Assembly (NCBI GenBank): GCA_029556615.1 | Contig: JAKQDD010000238.1 | Location: forward strand, 1-52,219 | Direction of reading: 5' to 3' | Source: Verrucomicrobiota bacterium | GTDB lineage: Bacteria > Verrucomicrobiota > Verrucomicrobiia > Limisphaerales > J093 | DNA length: 52,219 bases | Part shown: positions 8,716 to 17,600 of the stretch, piece after piece | Layout: the number at the start of each line of letters is the position of its first letter | Position numbering within the stretch: the stretch's first letter is position 1 | The notes under the pieces: model-generated | Told to the model about the DNA's origin: nothing | Seen by the model: only the letters and a program-made list of their open reading frames with translations | Databases searched by the model: none | Position numbers and translations under genes: made by a program

Positions 8716-10278
8716 TCACGGAGGCGGAATGACGTCGTCGAGCGCCCAGAGGATGCCGTTGAGCAAGAGGCGTCGGAAGCTGGGATTGTCGAAGTCGCCG
8801 GGGCTGCCGAGGGAGGTGTAGAACACCCGCCGGTTGCTGGCGAGATTGATCCAGGCGACCGGCTCGGTTTCGGATTGGCCGTTCTCGGTTTGGCCTTCGA
8901 GCAGGAGAGTGACGGTGGAAGCGGGATGACGGCTGCGGTAGAGCGAGGACGCGGATTGGAATTCGGGATTGACGCCATTGAGAAGCGGATGGTTCGCCGC
9001 GCCGGGAGCACGCCGGACAACGGTTTTTGAGCCGCTGCCATAGTGGTTCTGGTATTGGGCGCCGAGGATTTCGCGATCGAAGCGCCGCCAAGTGCGGTCC
9101 TCGGGTAGAGACTTGTCCCCGGGGTCGAAGGCATGGCTGGCGGTGCGGAGGCCGACGACGGGTTTGGCGGCGGCCACGTGAGCGCGCAGGGCGTCCAGCA
9201 TCGGCTCGGGGACGGCGCGCCGGCGGGCACTGATGACCAACAGGTCCGCATCAAGGATGGCCGTCCAGTTCTGGAAATCGAAATCATCCGTTCGCTGCGA
9301 CGCGGTGACGAAGTCGATCGTGTAGCCGCGCCAGGCGAGTTCCCTCGTGGCGAAGGCGGGCAGAGTCTCCCAAGTGCGATACTCGTTTTCGGCGATAAGG
9401 AGGACGATGCGTTTCCGGATATCGTCCTTGAAGCGGAACGGTTCGTCGCCGAGGAGATCCGCGCTGGTCGCGGTCGGGCACCAGTACTTCTCGATGTGCT
9501 CGATGACGAGCTCGGTGCCGCGGAAGTGGGAGACCCAGGGTCGGGAACGGTGATTGTACATGGCGTCGGTCAGGTCGCGCAGGAGCACGACGTTCTGCCC
9601 TTGCGCCACCATCTGGCGAATGCCGAAGGGCCGGCCCAGGACGCACATATTGACGTGAACGCCCATCACGATGACGTTGGTGATGCCGCGCTGGCGCATG
9701 AGGTGGTAGGCCTCGGCGGAATCCGTGATGGCATCGGCGTCCGCGATGGTGATGGCGGGATGTTGGCGGGACCAGGCCCGATGCGGTTTGCAGTCGGGGC
9801 AACCGTCGCAGCCTTCGTCGGAATCATCGATGGGCAGCGGCGGCTCGCGCTGGGGGTCGCGGGCGCACCAGGGCTTCAGGGGCACACGGGGTTTCGTCTC
9901 GGGGGCGGCTTGGGCGAGCCGGCGACCGGGATGGTCCTTGTAGAACGTCATGGTATCGCTCGGGCAGTGGATGATGAACACGCCGATGGACCGGGCGTTG
10001 CTGATGACGGCGTTCACCCTCGGTGCCAGCTCGGCGACGCGGGCGTTGGCATCGGGACACCAATGCGCATCCCACAAGTCGCAGAGGACCATGGCGGTGC
10101 GCTGGGCGTCCCAGGTGACCGGGTGTTCGATCGTCTGCCACTCGTTCGTGTTGGCTGGCGCAGGCACACGGCGGAGCGTGTGGAGCGTGATGGTCTCGGA
10201 TTGGCCGCCGACAGCGCCTATCCAGGCCAGGAGCAGAAACCTCAGGAGGGATCCGACAGTATTCCAGCAGGGGCGCAC
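8716..10278 (-). CDS. Isochorismatase-like hydrolase fused to a ThuA-like domain, secreted
   Basis: 520 residues from a GTG at 10278. That start gives a good signal peptide (SLLRFLLLAWIGAVGG); a longer ORF reaches back through the terminator hairpin at 10328-10357, so it was rejected. Residues ~58-265 are a cysteine-hydrolase fold: D67 in AMVLCDLWDAHWC and C212 in GVHVNMCVLGRPFGIRQM are the likely acid/base and nucleophile. Residues ~289-520 resemble the ThuA domain (RIVLLIAENEYRTWETLPAF, then KPVVGLRTASHAF, a class-I-amidotransferase-like fold linked to sugar use). A Cys-rich loop (CDGCPDC, residues 157-163) separates parts of the first domain. Reaction and substrate are unknown. Confidence 0.82.
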   Translation of the reverse strand: MRPCWNTVGSLLRFLLLAWIGAVGGQSETITLHTLRRVPAPANTNEWQTIEHPVTWDAQRTAMVLCDLWDAHWCPDANARVAELAPRVNAVISNARSIGVFIIHCPSDTMTFYKDHPGRRLAQAAPETKPRVPLKPWCARDPQREPPLPIDDSDEGCDGCPDCKPHRAWSRQHPAITIADADAITDSAEAYHLMRQRGITNVIVMGVHVNMCVLGRPFGIRQMVAQGQNVVLLRDLTDAMYNHRSRPWVSHFRGTELVIEHIEKYWCPTATSADLLGDEPFRFKDDIRKRIVLLIAENEYRTWETLPAFATRELAWRGYTIDFVTASQRTDDFDFQNWTAILDADLLVISARRRAVPEPMLDALRAHVAAAKPVVGLRTASHAFDPGDKSLPEDRTWRRFDREILGAQYQNHYGSGSKTVVRRAPGAANHPLLNGVNPEFQSASSLYRSRHPASTVTLLLEGQTENGQSETEPVAWINLASNRRVFYTSLGSPGDFDNPSFRRLLLNGILWALDDVIPPP

Positions 10279-10327
10279 GGTCGTACTCTGGCCACAGCCG
10301 GGAACTTCGTGCAATGCCGTAAACAGC

Positions 10328-10357
10328 AAGACCGGGAAGGGGGACCTTCCCGGTCTT
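10328..10357 (-). terminator. Hairpin terminator downstream of the first giant LamG gene
   Basis: Perfect 13-bp stem AAGACCGGGAAGG / CCTTCCCGGTCTT with a 4-nt loop, followed on the minus strand by GCTGTTT. The same stem occurs downstream of the paralogous gene at 14595-14624. The copies have different loops, which supports conserved structure. Confidence 0.7.
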
Positions 10358-10399
10358 CGAATCACTGTGCAGTCCGCAGGATACCTGACACTAACCCCT

Positions 10400-10430
10400 C
10401 ACCCTCTCCCCATCCGATGGGGAGAGGGTG
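10400..10430. repeat. REP-like perfect hairpin, 14-bp arms
   Basis: CACCCTCTCCCCAT, loop CCG, then ATGGGGAGAGGGTG. It sits in a segment that is 60 bp longer here than at the paralogous locus (14625-14637) and is absent there, so it looks like an insertion between the two downstream hairpins. A GC-rich hairpin CCCGGCGGA-GG-TCCGCCGGG (10431-10450) follows and is shared by both loci. Confidence 0.6.
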
Positions 10431-10465
10431 CCCGGCGGAGGTCCGCCGGGCGGCTGTTGGGGGGG

Positions 10466-13400
10466 CTACTGCTTCACAGCCCGGAAGAACAACGTGCCGG
10501 TTGGATCCGGTACGGTGTAGGGGCTGGTTGCGCCGGCCACCGGGTTAAAGGCGCCCATGATGGACGTTGAAGACTGCAACGAGCCGGTGAACGTCACGGT
10601 GATGCCGGTCGGCGATCGTTCGATCGCGAGGGTCGGCTTCGGGACGGTGAGTTTGACGACCTCGCTGTAGATGACCATGCCGGGGACACCGTAGACGGTC
10701 GCCATGACGCGGAAGGAGGCGAGCATGTCCACCTGGAGCGGGGTGATCTGGTAGGATGTCCCGGTGGCATTGGGGATGTCCTTCCAGCCTGCGCCATCGT
10801 TCCGCTGCCATTGGTAGCGGACTTCGAGCGCGTCCTCGCGCCGGAGCGCTTCCGCCTCGGCGGTGAACGTGGACGGAGCGGCTCCGACCATGACCTCGAT
10901 CTTCATGCTGTCGATTTCCCAACCGGGCAGGGAAGCCGTGGTGCAATCGTCCCATGCGCCCACGAATTGCACAACGACGCGGTCCCCGACATTGAATGTG
11001 CCGAGGAGGGCTTGGCTGGTGATGTAGGCGCCACTGGCATGACCGTCTGAGTTCCCGTTGAACCCGCGTTGGCCGAGGGCGATGCCATTGCCGATGATGG
11101 CCCCATCCGCGTAACCGTTCGCGAGGAAGTTCTCGGCGGGCACGAGGGTGAAGGCGCCGCCGTTGACGCTGATCCGGACCTGGCCAGCGTCCCAGAGGGG
11201 CGTCTCGAACGAGTAGCGGTGGCTGAAGGTCAGGATCACAGCGCCCGCCTGAGTGATCGTGTTCGTGGGGCTGATGAGCTGCGAGTTGTAGGGGCCGGTG
11301 CAAGCGGACTCGGCGCCGTCGGCAGACCATACTCCCCCGAGCCAATACCAGGGGCCGGGAGGGTCGATAGGATTGGTGGCGTTTTGCCCCTCGTTGACCA
11401 CGGTGAACCCGCCGTCATCCGAATCGAAGTTCGCGGAGAAGATCTCGACGGAGGAGGTTGCCGGGACACCGATCTGGTCGGTGGGCTGAGTCACGAAGCC
11501 GAAGTCGATGTTGGGATCGACCACGGCGGTGAGGTACTTGCTCTCGATCGACGGCAGTTCGCTGGCCGGGGTGCTGTCTTGTTCTTCGCGCCAGGCGACG
11601 TGGCAGTAGTCACCGCCGGTGCCTTCCTTCCAAATGGCCTCGATGTAGTACTGCTTGCCGGCCACGAGGTGGATGGGCGTGAGGGTGGTTTGTCCCATGC
11701 CAGACCCGTTGTCATGCCAATTGGCATTTAAAGGATCAGGCTCCATGAAGGCAACACAACAGCCGACTTCCTCGGCGACGAGGACCTTGTTGGCCGGGTC
11801 GGCGTCGGTGCTCAGGTAGAGTCGGGACGAGTCGTCGCTGTAGAGGAAGAAGCGATAATCGCCCGTCGTGGTGGGCACGAGCAAACCGGACATTTTGCCG
11901 CCGTAGCCTTCGCGGCTGGTGTCGGCGCCAAAGACCGGCGTCGTCGAGCAAGCGGACGTGAACGTGTCGGTTGTCGGTGCGTCCGGGAAGCGCGGATCCC
12001 TCAAGAGGGTATTGGCGATCGAGTTATCGGTTGTTGACAAGCCGCTCCAGAGCTCGAATTGGAGGAGGCCGGGGCTGAGGATGCAACTGGTGAAGAGGAC
12101 GGTGCTGCCCTCGGCGATGGTGTTGGCGGGGGCGACCTGGTCTTTCACGTTGCTAACGGTCAGGGTGTAGACTTGGCCGACGTTCTGTGCGGAGGTGACG
12201 AGGTCGACGATGTTGTCGCCGGGAGTGCCTGCCGGCGCCGCCAGGGTGGCGGAGGAGATGGTCAGGCCGCCAGAGAGCTGATAGTTCGAGGCGGTCTGGG
12301 CCGAGGCCGGATCGAGCGGTTCGGAGAACCAGACGCGGACGCCGTTCCAGGTCTCATTACCGGCGGCGTAGAGGAGGGTGGGAGCGGCGGTTTCGGCGGG
12401 TTTGACGGTCAACGTCACGGGGTTGCTGGTGACGGAGCCGAAGGGGTTGCTGACGACGACGGTATAAGCGCCGGCGTCGGCCTCGGTGATGCTGTTGAAG
12501 ACGAGGCTGGTCGAGGTTTGGCCGGGGAGGTCGGCGCCGTCCTTGCGCCACTGGTAGGAGAGCGGCGGGTTGCCACCGGCGGCCACGCTCAAGGTCACGA
12601 TGTTGCCCGCGTAGATGTCGCGTCCGGGGGCTACTGGCTGCTGGGTGATCCACGGCGGCACGTTGGCGGAGAGGTAGATGTCCTGGATCTGCTGCACAGT
12701 CAAGGCCTTGTCGAAGATGGCGACTTCGTCGATCGCCCCGCGGAAGAACCGGCCGTCGCCCAGGGTAGGATCTCCGCGCGACCCGATGGACCACGGGACG
12801 AGGGTATCCAGGAACACGGCCGCGCCCGAGTTGGCCACCGCAGTCGAGGCGATCAGGTCGCCGTTGTGGTAGATGTTCCACTTCGCGCCGTCATAGGTGC
12901 CGACCAGGAAGACCCACTTGCCAATGTCGTTCACGGCTGGCGCCCCGGCCGTGGTGGTGCTCCCGCTTTCCCAGGACCCGACTTGGTAGTCGCCGGCGTT
13001 GATGCGGAAGAAGATCTCCTGGTTGGCGACGGTTTGAGTGTAGCCGTGGGCGACAATGTCGCGGAGGCCGTCGGTTTGGGTGGGTTTGATCCACGCGATC
13101 ATGGTGATTTCGCCCGCGAAATTGAGCTCGTCGGGGTATCCGAGCGAGACATAGCCGTTGACACCATCCAGGAAGCAGGCGCTGTTGTTGGCCCCGAACC
13201 CGGAGAAGGGCGGTCCGTCGGCGGCCGTTTCGACGCCAGGCTGGTAAATGCCGTCAGCCACATTGCCGGCACTGCCGGTGTTGGCGGCGATCGGCAGGGT
13301 GGCGGGGTCCGGCGGGTAGTAATCCGGCTCGTCCAACCGGTAATAGCAGATCGGGTTGCCGGCCAGGATCAACTGGTCATACGGCTGGCTTGGGGAGGCG

Positions 13401-14224
13401 GCGATGCCGTTCTGGTAATGCGACAGAATGACGTTCGACGCCAAAGCTCCGGGGTAGACCGCGACCTCATCAACGCTCCCGTTGTAGCTGAAGAAACCCC
13501 GGTGCCCATCGCTGCGGGCGCCGATGCCGAGGGGGATCATGGGGTTGATCACCGGCTCGTGCGGCAGGGGGGCCGCCACCGTGGCCTTGAGTTGGCCGTC
13601 CACGTAGATCATGACCTGAGTGCCGTCATAGACGCCGACCACGTGGTACCAGGTGCCGGGCGTCACCGTCTGATTGACGGTGGCGCTGTAGGCGGTATTG
13701 CCGGTGCCATACAGTCGGAAGGTCCAGCCGGTGCCGGCGTTCTGGTAGAACAGCCAGCCGGATCGATAGCCATTGCCTCCGCCGGGCGGCTCATCGAACT
13801 GGGTAAAACCGAGGGGGCACATGGTGGGGGAGTCAACGCCGGCGACGTCGTTGGGGTTCGCCCAAAACTCGACCGTCAGCGGCCCCGACAAGGCGAAGGA
13901 CGGGTCGTAAGCAACGCGCACGCGGTTCCCACTGACGTTCGGGAACGACGCGGCGGTGTTGGGGCTTCCCACGAGGGCTCCGGGCGTGGGGTGTGTCGCG
14001 CCGCCGACGTAAGAACCGTTGGCCAGGGAGCCGAGCGAACCGCGGTTGACCGCGATGTTGGCGGCGGGTACCGAGGCGGTCTCGTTCAGGCGGTAGTAGG
14101 CGATCGGGCCGAGCCCGGCCACGGTGGACGCGTAATCCGCGCGGGTTTCGACGCCGAGGCTTCCGAGCAGCAGGGCTGCGGAGAGCAAAGCGGCGCATCG
14201 TGTTGGGGAGGGTGTTTTGTTCAT
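10466..14224 (-). CDS. Giant secreted LamG/Ig-like/PA14 surface protein, paralogue 1
   Basis: 1252 residues. A signal peptide (MNKTPSPTRC start, cleavage near TRA-DYA) is followed by LamG/concanavalin-like domain 1 (~35-250, GPIAYYRLNE, TWYHVVGVYDGTQVMIYVDG) and LamG 2 (~280-515, NPICYYRLDE, KWVFLVGTYDG). Then come an Ig-like domain (~525-605, PLSYQWRKDGADLPG), an SbsA/Big-like domain (~610-710), a PA14-like domain (~740-880, TTGDYRFFLYSDDSSRLYLSTD), a galactose-binding/MAM-like region (~910-1080) and a C-terminal block ending SPYTVPDPTGTLFFRAVKQ. The 3' 2.2 kb is nearly identical to the neighbouring paralogue. A promoter is at 14270-14297. Probably binds polysaccharide outside the cell; no catalytic residues are evident. 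Confidence 0.85.
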   Translation of the reverse strand: MNKTPSPTRCAALLSAALLLGSLGVETRADYASTVAGLGPIAYYRLNETASVPAANIAVNRGSLGSLANGSYVGGATHPTPGALVGSPNTAASFPNVSGNRVRVAYDPSFALSGPLTVEFWANPNDVAGVDSPTMCPLGFTQFDEPPGGGNGYRSGWLFYQNAGTGWTFRLYGTGNTAYSATVNQTVTPGTWYHVVGVYDGTQVMIYVDGQLKATVAAPLPHEPVINPMIPLGIGARSDGHRGFFSYNGSVDEVAVYPGALASNVILSHYQNGIAASPSQPYDQLILAGNPICYYRLDEPDYYPPDPATLPIAANTGSAGNVADGIYQPGVETAADGPPFSGFGANNSACFLDGVNGYVSLGYPDELNFAGEITMIAWIKPTQTDGLRDIVAHGYTQTVANQEIFFRINAGDYQVGSWESGSTTTAGAPAVNDIGKWVFLVGTYDGAKWNIYHNGDLIASTAVANSGAAVFLDTLVPWSIGSRGDPTLGDGRFFRGAIDEVAIFDKALTVQQIQDIYLSANVPPWITQQPVAPGRDIYAGNIVTLSVAAGGNPPLSYQWRKDGADLPGQTSTSLVFNSITEADAGAYTVVVSNPFGSVTSNPVTLTVKPAETAAPTLLYAAGNETWNGVRVWFSEPLDPASAQTASNYQLSGGLTISSATLAAPAGTPGDNIVDLVTSAQNVGQVYTLTVSNVKDQVAPANTIAEGSTVLFTSCILSPGLLQFELWSGLSTTDNSIANTLLRDPRFPDAPTTDTFTSACSTTPVFGADTSREGYGGKMSGLLVPTTTGDYRFFLYSDDSSRLYLSTDADPANKVLVAEEVGCCVAFMEPDPLNANWHDNGSGMGQTTLTPIHLVAGKQYYIEAIWKEGTGGDYCHVAWREEQDSTPASELPSIESKYLTAVVDPNIDFGFVTQPTDQIGVPATSSVEIFSANFDSDDGGFTVVNEGQNATNPIDPPGPWYWLGGVWSADGAESACTGPYNSQLISPTNTITQAGAVILTFSHRYSFETPLWDAGQVRISVNGGAFTLVPAENFLANGYADGAIIGNGIALGQRGFNGNSDGHASGAYITSQALLGTFNVGDRVVVQFVGAWDDCTTASLPGWEIDSMKIEVMVGAAPSTFTAEAEALRREDALEVRYQWQRNDGAGWKDIPNATGTSYQITPLQVDMLASFRVMATVYGVPGMVIYSEVVKLTVPKPTLAIERSPTGITVTFTGSLQSSTSIMGAFNPVAGATSPYTVPDPTGTLFFRAVKQ

Positions 14225-14269
14225 AGGCAGAGTGCGGTAGCTGCAAACACGGTCTAGGAATCACCTGTG

Positions 14270-14297
14270 CTTATAGACGCATCGCCGCCGTCGTCAA
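14270..14297 (-). promoter_or_regulatory. Sigma-70-type promoter of paralogue 1
   Basis: On the minus strand: TTGACG (14297-14292), 16-bp spacer, TATAAG (14275-14270). The -10 box ends 45 nt before the start codon. The paralogue has the same arrangement (TTGACG-16-TATATG at 18457-18430). Confidence 0.65.
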
Positions 14298-14311
14298 GCA
14301 GCATTTGCTGG

Positions 14312-14352
14312 CCCGGAACCTCGCCAAACGCCTGTGGCTGGGCTGTTCGCCA
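14312..14352. repeat. 41-bp dispersed repeat, copy 1
   Basis: Matches 33501-33541 at 33 of 41 positions without gaps; shared blocks are CCTCGCC, AACGCCTG and GTTCGCCA. Both copies lie just upstream of a promoter for a minus-strand gene. Confidence 0.5.
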
Positions 14353-14594
14353 CAAGTGGGGAAGTTCCGCACGGATTCGGGGCGGATCGCAGATTGGGTG
14401 GGGGGGGGGCAGTCTGTAGCCGCGGGCGTGAGCGGTCCTGTCCGCCGAAGCCTCGGCGAAGGCGGACGGTGACCGCGGCGGGTGAAGGGAGGGGCGAGGA
14501 CAGTGGTCGTGCCGCCATCACCGAGGGCGGCTCCAGCATGCTATTGCGGACTGCAATGTGTGCTCCGTCTTCAGAATGACTCCGGAAGAAAGCA

Positions 14595-14624
14595 AAGACC
14601 GGGAAGGGGTGCCTTCCCGGTCTT
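14595..14624 (-). terminator. Hairpin terminator downstream of paralogue 2
   Basis: Perfect 13-bp stem AAGACCGGGAAGG / CCTTCCCGGTCTT, loop GGTG, then GCTTTC on the minus strand. It is the same stem as at 10328-10357. Confidence 0.7.
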
Positions 14625-14672
14625 CGGCTTCAGCCGGCCCGGCGGAGGTCCGCCGGGCGGCTGTTGGGGGGG

Positions 14673-17600
14673 CTACTGCTTCACGGCCCGGAAGAACAAC
14701 GTGCCGGTTGGATCCGGTACGGTGTAGGGGCTGGTTGCGCCGGCCACCGGGTTAAAGGCGCCCATGATGGACGTTGAAGACTGCAACGTGCCGGTGAACG
14801 TCACCGAGATGCCGGTCGGCGATCGCGCGATCGAGATCGTCGGCTTCGGGACGGTGAGTTTGGCGACCTCGCTGTAGATGACCATGCCGGGGACACCGTA
14901 GACGGTCGCCATGACGCGGAAGGAGGCGAGCATGTCCACCTGGAGCGGGGTGATCTGGTAGGAGGTCCCGGTGGCATTGGGGATGTCCTTCCAGCCGGAG
15001 CCATCGTTCCGCTGCCATTGATAGCGGACAGGGAGCGCGTCCTCGCGTCGGATCGCTTCCGCCTCGGCGGTGAACGTGGCCGGTTCGGCGCCGACGAGGA
15101 GATCGAGTTTCACGTTGTCGATCTCCCAATTCGGCGCTGTGGCCGTGGCGCAATCGTCCCATGCGCCCACGAACTGCACGACCAAGCGGTCTCCGGCGCT
15201 GAAGGTGCCGAGGATTGCCTGGCTGGTGATGAAGGCCTCCGAGGCGTAACCGGCTGACTCCCCGTTGAACCCGCGCTGACCGAGGGCGATGCCGTTGCCG
15301 ATGATGGCCCCATCCGCGTAACCGTTCGCGAGGAAGTTCTCCGCGGGCACGAGGGTGAAGGCGCCGCCGTTGACGCTGATCCGGACCTGGCCGGCGTCCC
15401 AGAGGCCGGCTTCGAGCGAGTAGCGGTGGCTGAAGGTCAACATGACGGCGCCGGCCTGGGTCACGTTGTTCGTCGGGCTGATGAGCTGCGAGTTGTAGGG
15501 GCCGGTGCAGCCGTCCTCAGCCCCGTCGGCAGACCACTTGCCCCCGATCCAGTACCAGGGTCCGGGAGGGTCGATAGGATTGGTGGCGTTTTGCCCTTCG
15601 TTGACCACGGTGAACCCGCCGTCATCCGAGTCGAAGTTCTCATCCATGAGGTTGACTGAGCTGGTGGCGGTGATCCCGATCTGGTCGGTGGGCTGAGTCA
15701 CGAAGCCGAAGTCGATGTTGGGATCGACCACGGCGGCGAGGTACTTGCTCTCGATCGACGGCAGGCTGCCGGCCGGGGTGCTGTCCTGTTCTTCGCGCCA
15801 GGCGACGTGGCAGTAGTCACCGCCGGTGCCTTCCTTCCAAATGGCCTCGATGTAGTACTGCTTGCCGGCCACGAGGGGGATGGGCGTGAGGGTGGTTTGT
15901 CCTATGCCAGACCCGTTGTCATGCCAATTGGCATTTAAAGGATCAGGCTCCATGAAGGCAACACAACAGCCGACTTCCTCGGCGATGAGGACCTTGTTGG
16001 CCGGGTCGGCGTCGGTGCTCAGGTAGAGTCGGGATGAATCGTCGCTGTAGAGGAAGAAGCGATAATCGCCCGTCGTGGTGGGCACGAGCAAACCGGACAT
16101 TTTGCCGCCGTAGCCTTCGCGGCTCGTGTCGTTTCCAAAGATCGGCGTGGTCGAGCAGGCCGTGGTGAAGGTCTGCGACGTCGGCGAATCCGGGAAGCGC
16201 GGGTCCTTCAAGAGGGTATTGGCGATCGAGTTGTCGGTTGTTGACAAGCCGGTCCAGAGCTCGAAGTCGAGGAGGCCCGGGCTGAGGACGCAACTGGTGA
16301 AGAGGACGGTGCTGCCCTCGGCGATGGTGTTGGCGGGGGCGACCTGATCTTTCACGTTGCTGACGGTGAGGGTGTAGGCCTGGCCGGCGTTTTGTGCGGA
16401 GGTGACGAGGTCGACGATGTTGTCGCCGGGAGTGCCTGCCGGTGCCGCCAGGGTGGCGGAGGCGATGGTCAGGCCGCCGGAGAGCTGGTAGTTCGAGGCG
16501 GTCTGGGCCGAGGCCGGATCGAGCGGTTCGGAGAACCAGACGCGGACGCCGTTCCAGGTCTCATTACCGGCGGCGTAGAGGATGGTGGGGGCGGTGGTTT
16601 CCGTGGGCTTGACAGTCAAGGTCACGGGGTTGCTGGTGACGGAGCCGAAGGGGTTATTGACGACGACGGTATAAGCGCCGGAATCGGCCTCGGTGATGCT
16701 GTTGAAGACGAGGCTGGTCGAGGTCTGGCCGGGGAGGTCGGCGCCGTCCTTGCGCCACTGGTAGGAGAGCGGCGGGTTGCCGCCGGCGGCGACGCTCAAG
16801 GTCACGATGTTGCCCGCGTAGATGTCGCGTCCGGGCGCTACTGGCTGCTGGGTGATCCACGGCGCCACGTTGGCGGAGAGGTAGGTATCGAGGATCTGTT
16901 GATCGGTCAGGGCTTTGTCGAAGATTGCGACTTCATCGATGCTGCCGTAGAAGAAATCGCCGGTGGCATTGAAGATCCCGCCGCCGCCGATGTTGAAGTA
17001 ATAGTCGCTGTAGCCGTAGGTCGTTTCGACGCCGGGGAGTGAGGTGACAGGAAGACCGTTTGCGTAGAGGGTGATCTTGGTGCCGTCGCCGACGAGGGCG
17101 AGGAATCCCCATTCGTTGTCCTTGAACGGATAGGGGATCTTGATCTGGCCGGAGGCGCTGCTCCAGGCCTCGATGTTCGCGCCGGTGTCGGCATCGCCGA
17201 ATTCGAGGAGGTCATTCTGTCCGAAGTAACCGCCGCGGCCGGAATGGAACACGCCGCGCTTGATCCAGCCCATCGTGGTGAACTGGGCCAGGTCATTCAG
17301 GCTCGCGGGCGTTCCGACGTAGCCGCCGGAGATGTCGAACGCGCCGGCCTTGTTGTTGGCGCCGAAACCCGTGTAGGGCACGCCCGGCACGCCGGTTTCC
17401 ATGCCTGGGTAGTACGCGCCATTGTAAAACGCGCCGGTGGTGCTGCTGTTGACCGCGACGGGGAGCGTGCTGGGATCGGGGGCGATATACTCGCTCTCGT
17501 TGAGCCGCCAGTATCCCAGCGGGGCGTCCGCCTGCACGACCTGGTTGTAGGGCGTTGGCGGCGTCGGGTTGATCCCGGCCTGGTAATGGGCGAGAATCCG

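Larger units (their letters stand above)
14225..14672. other. Intergenic region between the two giant paralogues
   Basis: 448 bp. From left to right it holds the promoter of paralogue 1 (14270-14297), a 41-bp dispersed repeat (14312-14352), a run of ten G (near 14400), the terminator of paralogue 2 (14595-14624) and a GC-rich hairpin (14638-14657). No credible gene was seen. Confidence 0.6.

Noticed and set aside
10279..10365. 29-residue N-terminal extension of the isochorismatase-ThuA gene
   Set aside because: The extension begins at the edge of the terminator hairpin at 10328-10357 and would be coded by it.
12059..14257. 732-aa open frame on the + strand over the giant LamG gene
   Set aside because: It is Gly/Val/Asp-rich with no motifs, lies entirely opposite a well-supported gene and arises from GC-rich codon positions.
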